Below, one piece after another: positions 1 through 11,857 of a stretch of DNA of 64,000 bases. How positions within the stretch are numbered: position 1 is the first letter of the stretch; the number at the start of each line of letters is the position of its first letter. The notes below the pieces were generated by a model. The model did no database searches and was not told the origin of the DNA. It saw nothing but the letters and a program-made list of their open reading frames with translations. The position numbers and the translations under genes are program-made. The stretch is from Halichoerus grypus (lineage: Eukaryota > Chordata > Mammalia > Carnivora > Phocidae): NCBI RefSeq assembly GCF_964656455.1, contig NC_135726.1, forward strand, positions 35,679,930 through 35,743,929, written 5' to 3'.

Positions 1-148
1 GTCAAAAATATCAACCACGACCCCAGCGAAGTGTACACTAGGCAAATCCGAAGAGATCAGAAACCAAAAAAGGAAAAAGAAAAAAGGGGGGGGGGAGAAT
101 ATAATCTTACAAACACTAGATCCCAGAATTGTAAAGAAAGAAAAGCTT

Positions 149-211
<63 letters not shown>

Positions 212-1370
212 TAAAATTGAATACAGTGAAAGGAAGCAAAAAATGAAGAACATACCTATAAAATGTAAATATACAAATGAAAATTTTAAAAAGACATAAA
301 AAAGACTTGATAAGCTAGTTGAAAAGGAAAAAAAGAAAATTTTAAACTGAAAGACTGAAGACTCTAAAAAACCTTGAATTCTATATATGGTATAATTTTC
401 CCCTAGTGCAGGAGTTTTTCAGTTCTGTGTGATAGATAAACTTGGTGTTAGCCTGATGTTCCTGCTGGTCTTCTGGGGGAGGGGCCTGCTGCACTGATTC
501 TCAGATGTCTTTGCCTAGGGGGAGCTGCACTGCCCTTTGCCAGGGGGCCGGGCTCAGCACAAGCTGCTTCCACTTGCTCTACGTGGCTTTTGTTCCCTGA
601 AGGCTTTCTGTACCACTTAAGAGGATGAAAATAAAAATGGCAGTGCTCCAATCTCCAGCCCCAGAGCTGAAAGATCAAGGTCCCCTCTCTTTAGTAAACC
701 CCCAGGGAAAAGCAGTCAGTCACTTTTGTGTGCACCAAACTCGGCAGACTCCTGCGGTGTGCACCTCTGCCAGTCCTCCTGGGGGAAGGAGCAGAGTCTC
801 CCTGTGGTTCAGGCACTTGTTTGGTCCCTGCTTGGAGAGCGGTCGCTGGAATGTGCTGTGGTTCATGGTTTATGGCAACACCAAGCTGAGAGCCCACTCT
901 GGGGCTCTCTGACTGTAGCTGGCTTCCCTGTTCTGATGCTTGGGAACTGTCCCACTCAGGCACCCCCATTCTTTCTGTGACCCCAGGGATCCTGAGACCA
1001 CACTGTTCCACCTAGGATTCTGCCCTGTTTTGCCATCTGGGCACCTTTCAGGCAGGGACGTCCCTCACCAAACAGACTTTTGAAAGTTCCGATTTGGTGC
1101 TCCACTGCTATTTCGCTTTCCAGTAGCCAACTTATGGAGGCTCCCTCCCCCTCGCAGTGTATCTTTCAATATATCCCCTCAGATTCACGTCTCCAAACCT
1201 CCTACCTTGCAAAAAGTGGTTGCTTTTCTATTTGTAGAATTGCAGCAATTCTTTTGTTAGATCTCAGTTGAATTCACAGGTGTTCAGAATGATTTGATAG
1301 ATATCTAGCTGAATTCAAGGGACCAGATGAAATATGAGGGTCCCCTACTCTTCCACCAACTTCCCTTCTC
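1..1370 (-). mobile_element. L1 5' UTR and 5' end (element continues off the left edge)
   Basis: This stretch matches, block for block, the 5' UTR of the nearly complete L1 at 9181-11057. Both have an A-rich purine segment, then a GC-rich segment containing 'cttctgggggaggggcctg', then 'gaattc' shortly before the 5' end. The element lies on the minus strand: its 5' end is near 1370 and its ORF1 would be left of the window. It is more diverged than the second copy and has lost many CpGs, so it looks older. It abuts an older L1 ORF2 at about 1371, as expected for insertion of one L1 into another. Confidence 0.8.
150..209. repeat. (TA)n(CA)n compound microsatellite
   Basis: About 12 TA units are followed by about 18 CA units inside the A-rich part of the L1 5' UTR. 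The whole 60 bases alternate pyrimidine and purine. Confidence 0.95.
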
Positions 1371-1774
1371 TGATTTTCGTATATTGAACCACCTTTGTAT
1401 TCTTGAGATAAATCCCACTTGATATATAAGGATATATAATCCTTTTAAAGTATTGTTGAATTTGGTTTGCTAATATTTTGTTGAGTATTTTTGCCTCGGT
1501 GTTCATCTGGGATACTGACCAGTAATTTTCTTTTAGCGTACTCTTATTTTGGTAATGCTGGTCTTGTAAAAGGACTTTGGAAGTGTACCCTCTTCATCTT
1601 TTTGGAAGAATTTGGGAAGAGTTTGTATTAATTCTTCTTTAGATATTTGGTAGAATTCATCAGTGAAGCCACCTGGTCCTGGAATTTTCTTTGTTGGGAG
1701 GTTTTTACTGACTCAGTAATCTCCTTACTAGTAAATGAACTGTTCATATTTTCTATTTCTTCATATTCAGTCTT

Positions 1775-1976
1775 TTTTTTTTTTTTTTTTTAAGATTTTA
1801 TTTATTTATTTGTCAGAGAGAGAGATTGAGCGCACAAGCAGGGGGAACAGCACGCAGAGGGAGTAGCAGGCTTCCCGCTGAGCAAGGAGCCTGATGTGGG
1901 ACTCAATCCCAGGACCCTGGGATCATGACCTGAGCTGAAGGCAGCCGCTTAACCAACTGAACCACCCAGGCATCCC
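1775..1976 (-). mobile_element. Carnivore tRNA-Lys-derived SINE
   Basis: Read on the minus strand it has the tRNA-like head, the CT-rich middle and the (AAATA)n/poly-A tail. A 17-base direct repeat, tcttcatattcagtctt, flanks it at 1758-1774 and 1977-1993. This is a clean TSD in the older L1. Confidence 0.95.
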
Positions 1977-2794
1977 TCTTCATATTCAGTCTTGGTAAGT
2001 TGTATGTTTCTAGAAATTTATCCATTTCTTCCAGATTGTGCAATTTGTAGGTGTATAATTATTTATTGTAGTCTCTTCTGGTCTTCTGTATTTCTGTGAA
2101 ATCAGTTGTAATGTCTCGTCTTTCATTTCTAATTTTATTTATTTGAGTCCTCTCTCTTTTCTTGGTAAGTCTATCTAAAGGTTTCTCTATTTTGTTTATG
2201 TTTTCCAAAAACCAACTTAGTTTCATTGATCTTTTCTATTGTCTTCTCTATTTCATTTATTTCCATTCTGATCTTTATTTCCTTCCTTCTAACTTTGGAT
2301 TTAGTTTGTTCTTTTTTCTTTTCTAGTTCCTTGAGATGTAAAGTGAAGTTGTTTGAGATCTTTCTTGTTTCTTAATTTAAGTGTTTATTGCTATAAACTT
2401 CTCTCTTGCAACTGTTTTATAGCATCCCATAGGTTTGATATGTTGTGCTTTCATTTTCATTTTTTGAGGATATTTCTTGATTTCCCTTTTGATTTCTTCT
2501 TTGAACCATTAGTTGTTCAGGAGCATGTTGTTTAATCTCCACATACCTGTGAATTTCCAGCTCTCTTCCTGTTAATTGACTTCTAGTTTCATGCCATTGT
2601 GGTTGGAAAAGATAATTGGACTGATTTTAATCTTCTTAAATTTGATAGGACTTGTTCTGTGACCTATCATGTTATCTATCTTGGAGTACGTTCAGTGTGC
2701 ATTTGAGAATGATGTGTATTCTGTTGCTGTTGGATGAAATGTTCTGCATTTGTTTGTTAGGACCATTTGGTCTATAGTGTGGTTCAAGTTCAAT

Positions 2795-2988
2795 TTTTTT
2801 TTTTTTTAAGATTTTATTTCTTTATTTGACAGAGAGAGACTCAGCGAGAGAGGGAACACAAGCAGGGGGAGTGGGAGAGGGAGAAGCAGGCTTCCTGCTG
2901 AAAAGAGAGCCTGATGCAGGGATCGATCCCAGGACCCCGGGATCATGATCTGAGAGACACTTAACGACTGAGACACCCAGGCGCCCCG
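2795..2988 (-). mobile_element. Carnivore tRNA-Lys-derived SINE
   Basis: Complete SINE in minus orientation. It is flanked by caagttcaat at 2785-2794 and 2989-2998, a TSD in old L1 ORF2. Confidence 0.93.
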
Positions 2989-3710
2989 CAAGTTCAATGT
3001 TTTCTTATTGGTTTTCTCTCTGGATGATCTATCCATTGTTGAAAGTGAGGTATAGCAGTCCCCTGCTATTATTGTATTATATTCTGTTTCTCCCTTTGGA
3101 ACTGTGATAATATTTGCTTAATATATTTTGGTACTTTGATGTTGGGTGTGTATATATTTATGAATGTTATGTCTTTTTGATGAATTTACCCCCTTATTAT
3201 ATAATGACTGTCTTTGTCTCTTGTTACTGTTTTTGGCTTAAAGTTTCTTTTGTCTGATATTAGTATAGATACCCCTGCTTTCCTTTGGTTTCCACTTGCA
3301 TGGAATATCTTTTGCCATATTTTCACTTTGAATCTGTGTGTGTCCTTAGAGCTGAGGTGAATCTTTTTAAGCAGCGTATAGTTGGGTCTTGTTTCTTTTT
3401 AATCCACCTAACCATTCCATACCTTTTGATTGTAGAATTTGATCCATTAACATTTAGAGTAATTACTGATAGGTAAGGACTTGCTAATGCCATCTTATTG
3501 TCTTACTCATTTCTTGCTGGCTTCCTTGTAAGTTGATGTTTTTCCATAGTAGAATGCATTGATTTCTTTCCCTTTATCTTTTCTGTATTTATTACAGATT
3601 TTTGCTTTGTGGTTACTATGAAGTTTACATAAGATATCTTATAGTAGTCTATTTTCTGCCAATATTTGATCATATACAAATAGTCTATCCTTTTACCCTT
3701 CTACATTTTT

Positions 3711-3901
3711 TTTAAAAGATTTTATTTATTTATTTGACAGAGAGAGAGAGAGATCACAAGCAGGGGGGAGGGGCAGAGGGAGAGGGAGAAGTAGGCTCCC
3801 GGCTGAGCAGGGAGCCTGATGCGGGGCTCGATCCCAGGACCCTGGGATCATGACCTGAGCTGAAGGCAGACGCTTAACCAGTTGAGTCACCCAGACGCCC
3901 C
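3711..3901 (-). mobile_element. Carnivore tRNA-Lys-derived SINE
   Basis: Complete SINE, minus orientation. A 15-base TSD with one mismatch lies at 3696-3710 and 3906-3920 (cccttctacattttt / cccttttacattttt). Confidence 0.93.
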
Positions 3902-3935
3902 TCTGCCCTTTTACATTTTTGATGTCACCATTTAC

Positions 3936-4394
3936 ATTTTTAAAAAATTTTTTTGTTGTTATGTTAATCACCATACATTACATCATTAGTTTTTGATGTA
4001 GTGTTCCATGATTCATTGTTTGTGCATAACACCCAGTGCTCCATGCAGAACATGCCCTCTTTAATACCCATCACCAGGCTAACCCATCCTCCTACCCCCT
4101 CCCCTCTAGAACCCTCAGTTTGTTTTTCAGAGTCCATCGTCTCTCATGGTTCATCTCCCTCTCCAATCCCCCCCCTTCATTCTTCCCCTCCTGCCATCTT
4201 CTTCTTTTTTTTTCTTAACATATATTGCATTATTTGTTTCAGAGGTACAGATCTGAGATTCAACAGTCTTGCACAATTCACAGCGCTTACCAGAGCACAT
4301 ACCCTCCCCAGTGTCTATCACCCAGTCACCCCATCCCTCCCACCCCACCCCCACTCCAGCAACCCTCAGTTTGTTTCCTGAGATTAAGAATTCC
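3936..4394 (-). other. L1 3' UTR
   Basis: Non-coding tail of the nearly complete L1. It contains C-rich (plus strand) tracts, including a run of c at about 4168-4175, and an internal T-run at 4205-4213. I first read that T-run as a second poly-A junction, but both halves are known to be continuous in arctoid L1 3' ends, so I treat it as one 3' UTR. Confidence 0.7.
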
Positions 4395-7300
4395 TCATAT
4401 CAGTGAGGCCATATGATACACGTCTTTCTCTGTTTGACTTATTTCGCTCAGCATAATACCCTCCAGTTCCATCCACGTCGTTGCAAATGGCAAGATCTCA
4501 TTCCTTTTGATGGCTGCATAATATTCCATTGTATATATATACCACCTCTTCTTTATCCATTCGTCTGTCGATGGACATCTTGGCTCTTAGCACAGTTTGG
4601 CTATTGTGGACATTGCTGCTATAAACATCGGGATGCACGTACCCTTTCGGGTCCCTACTTTTGTATCTTTGGGGTAATACCCAGTAGTGCAATTGCTGGA
4701 TCATATGGTAGCTCTATTTTCAACTTTTTGAGGAACCTCCATACTGTTTTCCAGAGTGGCTGCACCAGCTTGCATTCCCACCAACAGTGTAGGAGGGTTC
4801 CCCTTTCTCCGCATCCCCGCCAACATCTGTCCTTTCCTGACTTGTTAATTTTAGCCATTCTGACTGGTGTGAGGTGGTATCTCATTGAGGTTTTGATTTG
4901 GATTTCCCTGATGCCGAACGATGTTGAGCACTTTTTCATGTGTCTGTTGGCCATTTGGATGTCCTCTTTGGAAAAATCTCTGTTCATGTCTTCTGCCCAT
5001 TTCTTGATTGGATTCTTTGTTCTTTGGGTGTTGAGTTTGATGAGTTCTTTATAGATTTTGGATACTAGCCCTTTATCTGATATGTCATTTGCAAATATCT
5101 TCTCCCATTCTGTCAGTTGTCTTTTGGTTTTGTTGACTGTTTCCTTTGCTTTGCAAAAGCTTTTTATCTTGATGAAGTCCCAATAGTTCATTTTTGCCCT
5201 TGCTTCCCTTGCCTTTGGCGATGTTTCTAGGAAGAAGTTGCTGCGGCTGAGGTCGAAGAGGTTGCTGCCTGTGTTCTCCTTTAGGATTTTGATGGAGTCC
5301 TGTCTCACATTGAGGTCTTTCAACCATTTGGAGTCTATTTTTGTGTGTGGTGTAAGGAAATGGTCCAGTTTCATTCTTCTGCATGTGGCTGTCCAATTTT
5401 CCCAACACCATTTCTTGAAGAGACTGTCTTTTTTCCATTGGACATTCTTTCCTGCTTTGTCAAAGATTAGTTGACCATAGAGTTGAGGGTCCATTTCTGG
5501 GCTCTCTATTCTGTTCCATTGATCTATGTGCCTGTTTTTGTGCCAGTACCATACTGTCTTGATGATGACAGCTTTGTAGTAGAGCTGGAAGTCCGGAATT
5601 GTGATGCCGCCAGCTTTGCTTTTCTTTTTCAATATTCCTCTGGCTATGCGGGGTCTTTTCTGGTTCCATACAAATTTTAGGATTATTTGTTCCATTTCTT
5701 TGAAAAAAGTGGATGGTATTTTGATGGGGATTGCATTGAATGTGTAGATTGCTCTAGGTAGGATTGACATCTTCACAATATTTGTTCTTCCAATCCATGA
5801 GCATGGAACGTTTTTCCATTTCTTTGTGTCTTCCTCAATTTCTTTCATGAGTATTTTATAGTTTTATGAGTACAGATCCTTTGCCTCTTTGGTTAGATTT
5901 ATTCCTAGGTATCTTATGGTTTTGGGTGCAATTGTAAATGGGATCGACTCCTTAATTTCTCTTTCTTCTGACTTGTTGTTGGTGTATAGGAATGCCACTG
6001 ACTTCTGTGCATTGATTTTATATCCTGCCACTTGACTGAATTCCTGTATGAGTTCTAGCAGTTTTGGGGTGGAGTCTTTGGGATTTTCCACATAAAGTAT
6101 CATATCATCTGCAAACAGTGAGAGTTTGACTTCTTCTTTGCCGATTTGGATGCCTTTTGTTTCTTTTTGTTGTCTGATTGCTGTGGCTAGGACTTCCAAT
6201 ACTATGTTGAATAGCAGTGGTGATAGTGGACATCCCTGCCACGTTCCTGACCTTAGGGGGAAAGCTCTCAGTTTTTCCCCATTGAGAATGATATTCGCTG
6301 CAGGTTTTTCATAGATGGCTTTTATGATATTGAGGTATGTACCCTCTATGCCTATACTCCGAAGAGTTTTGATCAAGAAAGGATGCTGTACTTTGTCAAA
6401 TGCTTTTTCTGCATCTATTGAGAGGATCATATGATTCTTGTTCTTTCTTTTGTTAATGTATTGTATCACGTTGATTGATTTGCGGATGTTGAACCAACCT
6501 TGCAGCCCAGGGATAAATCCCATGTGGTCGTGGTGAATAATCCTTTTAATGTACTGTTGGATCCTATTGGCTAGTATTTTGGTGAGAATTTTTACATCCA
6601 TGTTCATCGGGGATATTGGTCTGTAATTCTTTTTGATGGGGTCTTTGTCTGGTTTTGGGATCAAGGTAATGCTGGCCTCATAAAATGAGTTTGGAAGTTT
6701 TCCTTCCATTTCTATTTTTTGGAACAGTTTCAGAAGAATAGGTATTCATTCTTCTTGAAATGTTTGGTAGAATTCCCCTGGGAAGCCATCTGGCCCTGGG
6801 CTTTTGTGTTTTGGGAGATTTTTGATGACTGCTTCAATTTCCATTAGTGGTTATAGGTCTGTTCAGGTTTTCTATTTCTTCCTGGTTCAGTTTTGGTAGT
6901 TGATACATCTCTAGGAATGCATCCATTTCTTCCAGGTTATCGAATTTGCTGGCATAGAGTTGCTCATAATATGTTCTTATAATTGTTTGTATTTCTTTGG
7001 TGTTGGTTGTGATTTCTCCTCTTTCGTTCATGATTTTGTTGATTTGGGTCATTTCTCTTTTCTTTTGGATAAGTCTGGCCAGGGGTTTATCAATCTTGTT
7101 AATTCTTTCGAAGAACCAGCTCCTAGTTTCGTTGATCTGTTCTACTGTTCTTTTGGTTTCTATTTCATTGATTTCTGCTCTGATCTTTATTATTTCTCTT
7201 CTCCTGCTGGGTTTAGGCTTTATTTGCTGTTCTTTCTCCAGCTCCTTTAGGTGTAGGGTTAGGTTGTGTACTTGAGACCTTTCTTGTTTCTTGAGAAAGG

Positions 7301-8207
7301 CTTGTATTGCTATATACTTTCCTGTTAGGACTGCCTTTGCTGTATCCCAAAGATTTTGAATAGTTGTGTTTTCATTTTCATTGGTTTCCATGAATTTTTT
7401 CAATTCTTCTTTAATTTCCTGGTTGACCCATTCATTCTTCAGTAGGATGCTCTTTAGCTTCCATGTATTTGAGTTCTTTCTGACTTTCCTCTTGTGATTG
7501 AGTTCTAGTTTCAAAGCATTGTGGTCTGAAAATATGCAGGGAATGATCCCAATCCTTTGGTACCGGTTGAGACCTGATTTATGACCTAGGATGTAATCTA
7601 TTCTGGAGAATGTTCCATGGGCACTAGAGAAGAATGTGTATTCCATTGCTTTGGGATGCAGTGTTCTGAATATGTCTGTGAAGTCCATTTGGTCCAGTGT
7701 GTCATTTAAAGTCTTTATTTCCTTGTTGATCTTTTGCTTAGACGATCTGTCCATTTCAGTGAGGGGGGTGTTAAAGTCCCCCACTATTATTGTATTGTTG
7801 TCCATGTGTTTCTTTGCTTTTGTTATTAATTGCCTTATATAATTGGCTGCTCCCATGTTAGGGGCATAGATATTTACAATTGTTAGATCTTCTTGTTGGA
7901 TAGACCCTTTAAGTAGGATATAGTGTCCTTCCTCATCTCTTATTACAGTCTTTGGTTTAAAATCTAATTTGTCTGATACAAGGATTGCCACCCCAGCTTT
8001 CTTTTGGTGTCCATTAGCATGGTAAATGGTTTTCCACCCCCTCACTTTAAATCTGGGGGTGTCTTTGGTTCTAAAATGAGTCTCTTGCAGACAGCATATC
8101 GATGGGTCTTGTTTTTTAATCCAATCTGATAGCCTGTGTCTTTTGATTGGGGCATTTAGCCCATTTACATTCAGGGTAACTATTGAAAGATAGGAATTTA
8201 GTGCCAT
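4395..8207 (-). pseudogene. L1 ORF2 (endonuclease and reverse transcriptase), broken
   Basis: ORF2 encodes the protein that nicks target DNA and reverse-transcribes L1 RNA. It starts at the methionine at 8207 with the APE-like endonuclease domain ('[10 protein letters not shown]', then 'CCLQETHF'). The reverse-transcriptase active site FADDMILY lies in the 5864-6709 piece, and the Cys-rich C-terminal part ('[11 protein letters not shown]') in the 4655-5848 piece. The frame is broken near 6840, by a stop at about 6750, by an in-frame TAA at about 5862 where the family has Glu (KDLYS then stop), and near 4670. The inferred natural stop is at 4395-4397. It is not functional. Confidence 0.9.
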
Positions 8208-8344
8208 TGTACTGCCTGTAAAGTGACTGTTACTGTATATTGTTTGTGTTCCTTTCTGGTCTATGTTGCTTTTAGGCTCTCTCTTTGCTTAGAGGACCCC
8301 TTTCAATATTTCTTGTAGGGCTGGTTTCGTGTTTGCAAATTCCT

Positions 8345-9180
8345 TTAGTTTTTGTTTGTCCTGAAGCTTTTTATCTCTCCTTCAATTTTCAATGACAGCC
8401 TAGCTGGATATAGTATTCTTGGCTGCATATTTTTCTCATTTAGTGCTCTGAGTATGTCCTGCCAGTCCTTTCTGGCCTGCCAGGTCTCTGTGGATAAGTC
8501 TGTTGCCAATCTAATGTTTCTACCATTGTAGGTTACATATCTCTTCTCCCGAGCTGCTTTCAGGATTTTCTCTTTGTCTCTGAGACTCGTAAGTTTTACT
8601 ATTAGATGTCGGGGTGTTGACCTATTTTTATTGGTTTTGAGAGGGGTTCTCTGTGCTTCCTGGATTTTGATGCCTGTTTCCTTCCCCAAATTAGGGAAGT
8701 TCTCTGTTCTAATTTGCTCCATTATACCTTCTGCCCCTCTCTCTCTTTCTTCTTCTTCTGGGATCCCAATTATTCTAATGTTGTTTCGTCTTATGGTATC
8801 GTTTATCTCTCGAATTCTGCCCTCGTGATCCAGTAGTTGTTTATCTCTCTTTTTCTCAGCTTCTTTATTTTCCATCATTTGGTCTTCTATCTCACTGATT
8901 CTTCTGCCTCATTTATCCTAGCAGTTAGCACCCCCATATTTGATGGCACCTCATTAATAGCCTTTTTGATTTCTACTTGGTTAGATTTTAGTTCTTTTAC
9001 TTCTCCAGAAAGGGTTTCTCTAATAACTTCCATGCTTTTTTCAAGCCCAGCTAGTATCTTTAAAGTGATGATTCTGAACTCTAGATCTGACATCGTACTA
9101 ATGTCCGTATTGAGTAGGTCCCTGGCAGTCGGTACTACCTCTTGTTCTTTTTGTTGAGGTGATTTTTTCCGTCTTGTCAT
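8345..9180 (-). pseudogene. L1 ORF1 (RNA-binding chaperone protein), one frameshift
   Basis: ORF1 makes the trimeric RNA-binding protein that packages L1 RNA. The first 97 codons (9180 to 8887) begin MTRRKKSPQQ and include a segment likely to form the coiled coil. The second part (8878 to 8345, 177 codons) holds the RNA-recognition and C-terminal domains, with 'RIIGIPE' and 'YPARLSLKIEGE'. The two parts are in different frames. The break is just after AEES, near 8890-8900, and looks like a small indel. No other break is seen. Confidence 0.9.
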
Positions 9181-11057
9181 TTTGTGCAGAGGAGAATAGA
9201 TGAATGAGAGAACAAAATGCTAGCAGGGTAACAACGTCCCCAGAAAATATACTCTAAACAAATCAGAAAAGACCTGAAGCAGTGGGAAAAGAAAGGGAAA
9301 GAGAGAAAAAAGAAAAAGAAAGAAAAAAAGAAAAAAGAAAAAGATCAAGATAAAGATAAAAACAAACAAAAACAGAACAAAACAAAACAAAACAAAAACA
9401 GAATGTGATCAAATATGATCAGGCTGGTTTATAGATCAGTGCCACACACTAGATTTTGGGTGTATTTTGGTCTGTTAAAAGAAAGTGCCTCCCAAAATTT
9501 TAAAGAAAGAAAAACTTATATATGTACAAAAATAAGGGTTGATATGAAGGGATGGAATATGACTGTAAAGATGGAAATTATAAAAAATTTTATAAAAGGA
9601 ATTGATAAGTTGTTTGAAAAAAGAAAGAGGATTTAAAAAAAAAAAAGAAAAAAAGGAGAGAATGTGATCAGGCAGGGGAGTAGAAAAAAACCATACACTA
9701 GAGATTTAGAGTATATTTTGATCTGTTCGAAGAAACTATCTCAAAATTTTAAAGAGAGAACAACTTATATATATATGCCAAAAATATGGGTAACTACTAT
9801 GAAGGGATAGAATATGACTCTAAAAATGAAAAATAAAAATGTTTTTTTAAAAAAGGGGTTGATAAGATGTTGGTTGAAAAAGGGAAAAAGAAAAATTCAA
9901 AAAGAAAAAAAGAAAAAAGAAAAAAAAGACAGTTAAAAAAAAATAATTTACTTTGAAAGACTAAAGAATCATGGTAAAAAAGCCATGAATTCTATGTGCA
10001 GTATTCCCCTAGCGCTGGAGTTCTGCCGTTCTCACTGATTGGGAAACCTGGTCTTGGCTGGCTGTTCTCGCTGATCTTCTGGGGGAGGGGCCTGTTGCCG
10101 TGGTTCCCAAATGTCTTTGCCGGAGGCGGAATTGTCCCGCCCTTGCCCGGTCCGGGCTAAGTAATCTGCTCGGGTTTGCTCTCGGGAGCTTTTGTTCCCT
10201 GCAGCTTTTGTTCCCTGTAAGCTTTCCGTACAGCTTTGGAGGCGGAGAGTGAAAATGGCGGCCTCCCAGTCTCCGCCCCGGAGGAGCCGAGAACTCGGGG
10301 TCCCGCTCCTCAGTGAGCCCCCAGAGAAAAGCAGTCAGTCACTCCCGTCTCCCCGGTCTCCGGCAGCACTCCGTGCTCACCCGGCCTGTGACCGCGCGTT
10401 TCTATCTCTGGCACCCGACCCCAGGTGGAGTCTCTAAACCCAGCAGATCCCCGTGGTGTGCTCCCGCACCTCTCCCCCCGGGGGAAGAAGGTGAGTCTCC
10501 CTGGATCTGCCGCTTGTTGGGTCCCTACTGGAGGAGCAGTGGCCCGATTGTGCCGCGGATCACGGTTTATGGCAACCCCAGGGTGAGAGCCCGCACCTAG
10601 GCTCCGTCTCTGCAGCCGGCTTCCCTGCTCTGATACCTGGGAGCTCTGCCGCACTCAGGCACCCCCGGTCTTTCTGTGACCCCGAGGGTCCTGAGACCAC
10701 ACTGTCCCGTGAGGGTTCCAGCCCCCACTTCGCCACCAGAGTGACGTCCCTCAGCGGAGCAGACTTCTAAAAGTTCCGATTTTGTGCTCCGTGGCTCTAT
10801 CACTTGCCAGAAGCGGCCGACGGAGGCCCCTCCCCCGCCGTCTATCCTCCAGAATATCGCCTCGGATTCACTTCTCCGCACGTCCTACCTTCCAGAAAGT
10901 GGTCGCTTTTCTGTTCAGAGTTGTTGCTATTCTTTTCTTCGATCTCCTGTTGAGTTTGTAGGTGTTCAGAATGGTTTGATCCCTATCCAGCTGAATTCCT
11001 GAGAGGAGACGAAATCCAGGTCTCCTACTCCTCCGCCATCTTGCTCCGCCCCCCTTC
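9181..11057 (-). promoter_or_regulatory. L1 5' UTR and internal promoter, CpG-rich
   Basis: This non-coding leader sits upstream of ORF1. The ORF1-proximal half (about 9280-9960) is extremely A/purine-rich on the plus strand, with runs such as aaaacaaaac. The distal half (about 10,010-11,057) is GC-rich with many CpGs. The very 5' end, read on the minus strand, starts with a G-run and then 'gcggagcaagatggcgg', a motif that resembles the YY1 site (aagatggcgg) at the start of human L1. Family knowledge says an RNA polymerase II internal promoter lies here; direction would be leftward. Confidence 0.8.
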
Positions 11058-11227
11058 TGCCCATTTTTTAATTGGATTATTTTTTGGGTAAGTTTGATAA
11101 GTTCTTTATATATTTTGAACACTAACCCATTATCAGATATGTCATTTGCAAATATCTTCTCCCTTTCTGTATGTTGCCTTTTAGTTTTGTTGATTGTTTC
11201 CTTTGTTGTGCAGAAACTTTATTTTTT

Positions 11228-11424
11228 TATTTTTTATTTTTAAAGATTTTATTTATTTATTTTTGAGAGAGAGAGAGAGCGCGCACATGAGCGGGGGGAG
11301 GGACAGAGGGAGAAGCAGACTCCCCGCTGAGCAGAGAGCCTGATGCGGGACTTAATCCTAGGACTCTGGCATCATGACCTGAGCCAAAGACAAACACTCA
11401 ACCGACTGAGCCACCCAGGCGCCC
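11228..11424 (-). mobile_element. Carnivore tRNA-Lys-derived SINE
   Basis: Complete minus-orientation SINE. The flanks gaaactttatttt and gaaactttttatttt are an imperfect TSD inside the older L1. Confidence 0.88.
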
Positions 11425-11778
11425 TGAAACTTTTTATTTTGATTAAGTCCCAATAGTTTATTTTTGCTTTTATTTCTCTTGCCTCAGGAGACATATCTAG
11501 AAAGAAGTTGCTATGGCCAATACCTGTGTTCTCTAGGATTTTGATGGTTTCAAGTCTCACATTTAGGTCTTTAGTCCATTTTGAATTTATTTTTGTGTAT
11601 GGTGTAAGAAAGTGGTCCAGTTTCATTCTTTTGCATGTTGCTGTCCAGTTTTCCGAACACCATTTGTTGCCAGAGACTGTCTTTACTGCTTTGTCAGTAA
11701 TTAATTGGTCATGTAGTTGTGGGTAATGACTTTTCTGAAAAAGAAATAAAGCAATCCCATTTACAGTAGCATAAAAAC

Positions 11779-11857
11779 AATGAAATACTTGAAGTAAATT
11801 TAAGTTTACTTACTTGAAGTAAATTTACTTGAAGTAAATTTAAGAAGTAAATTTAAC
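11779..11857. repeat. Short tandem repeat, unit about 16 bases (acttgaagtaaattta)
   Basis: The unit occurs about four times with imperfect copies and a reversed-looking 'taagtttacttac' in the middle. It lies just inside the sense-oriented part of the twin-primed L1, near its inversion junction. Confidence 0.7.

Larger units (their letters stand above)
1371..3935 (-). mobile_element. Old L1 fragment: ORF2 reverse transcriptase and endonuclease part, plus inter-ORF region
   Basis: Read on the minus strand this matches L1 ORF2 from the reverse-transcriptase region back through the endonuclease domain, into the AT-rich spacer between ORF1 and ORF2. All frames are broken by many stops and indels, so it is an old copy, perhaps of the L1M class. 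Three SINEs interrupt it (1775-1976, 2795-2988, 3711-3901). The more 3' part of this L1 should lie beyond the left edge, beyond the L1 whose 5' UTR occupies 1-1370. The right edge is cut by the nearly complete L1 at about 3936. Confidence 0.75.
3936..11057 (-). mobile_element. Nearly full-length carnivore L1 retrotransposon
   Basis: On the minus strand the order is 5' UTR (11057-9181), ORF1 (9180-8345), short spacer, ORF2 (8207-4395), 3' UTR (4394 to about 3945) and an A-rich tail (T-rich on the plus strand at about 3945-3956). At about 7.1 kb it is full length for a carnivore L1. Both ORFs carry several frame breaks, so it cannot move by itself. Divergence is low enough that long ORF pieces survive, so it is much younger than the L1 pieces on either side. 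I could not find convincing TSDs. Confidence 0.9.

Noticed and set aside
31..246. Small frames over the (TA)(CA) run
   Set aside because: Encoded by microsatellite repeats (YIYIY / THTHT); not protein-coding.
4200..4216. Second L1 poly-A junction at the T-run
   Set aside because: Sequence on both sides is known as one continuous 3' UTR in arctoid L1s, so I treated it as an internal T-run.
4001..4381. 126-codon plus-strand frame
   Set aside because: Lies in the C-rich L1 3' UTR, opposite the L1; no similarity.
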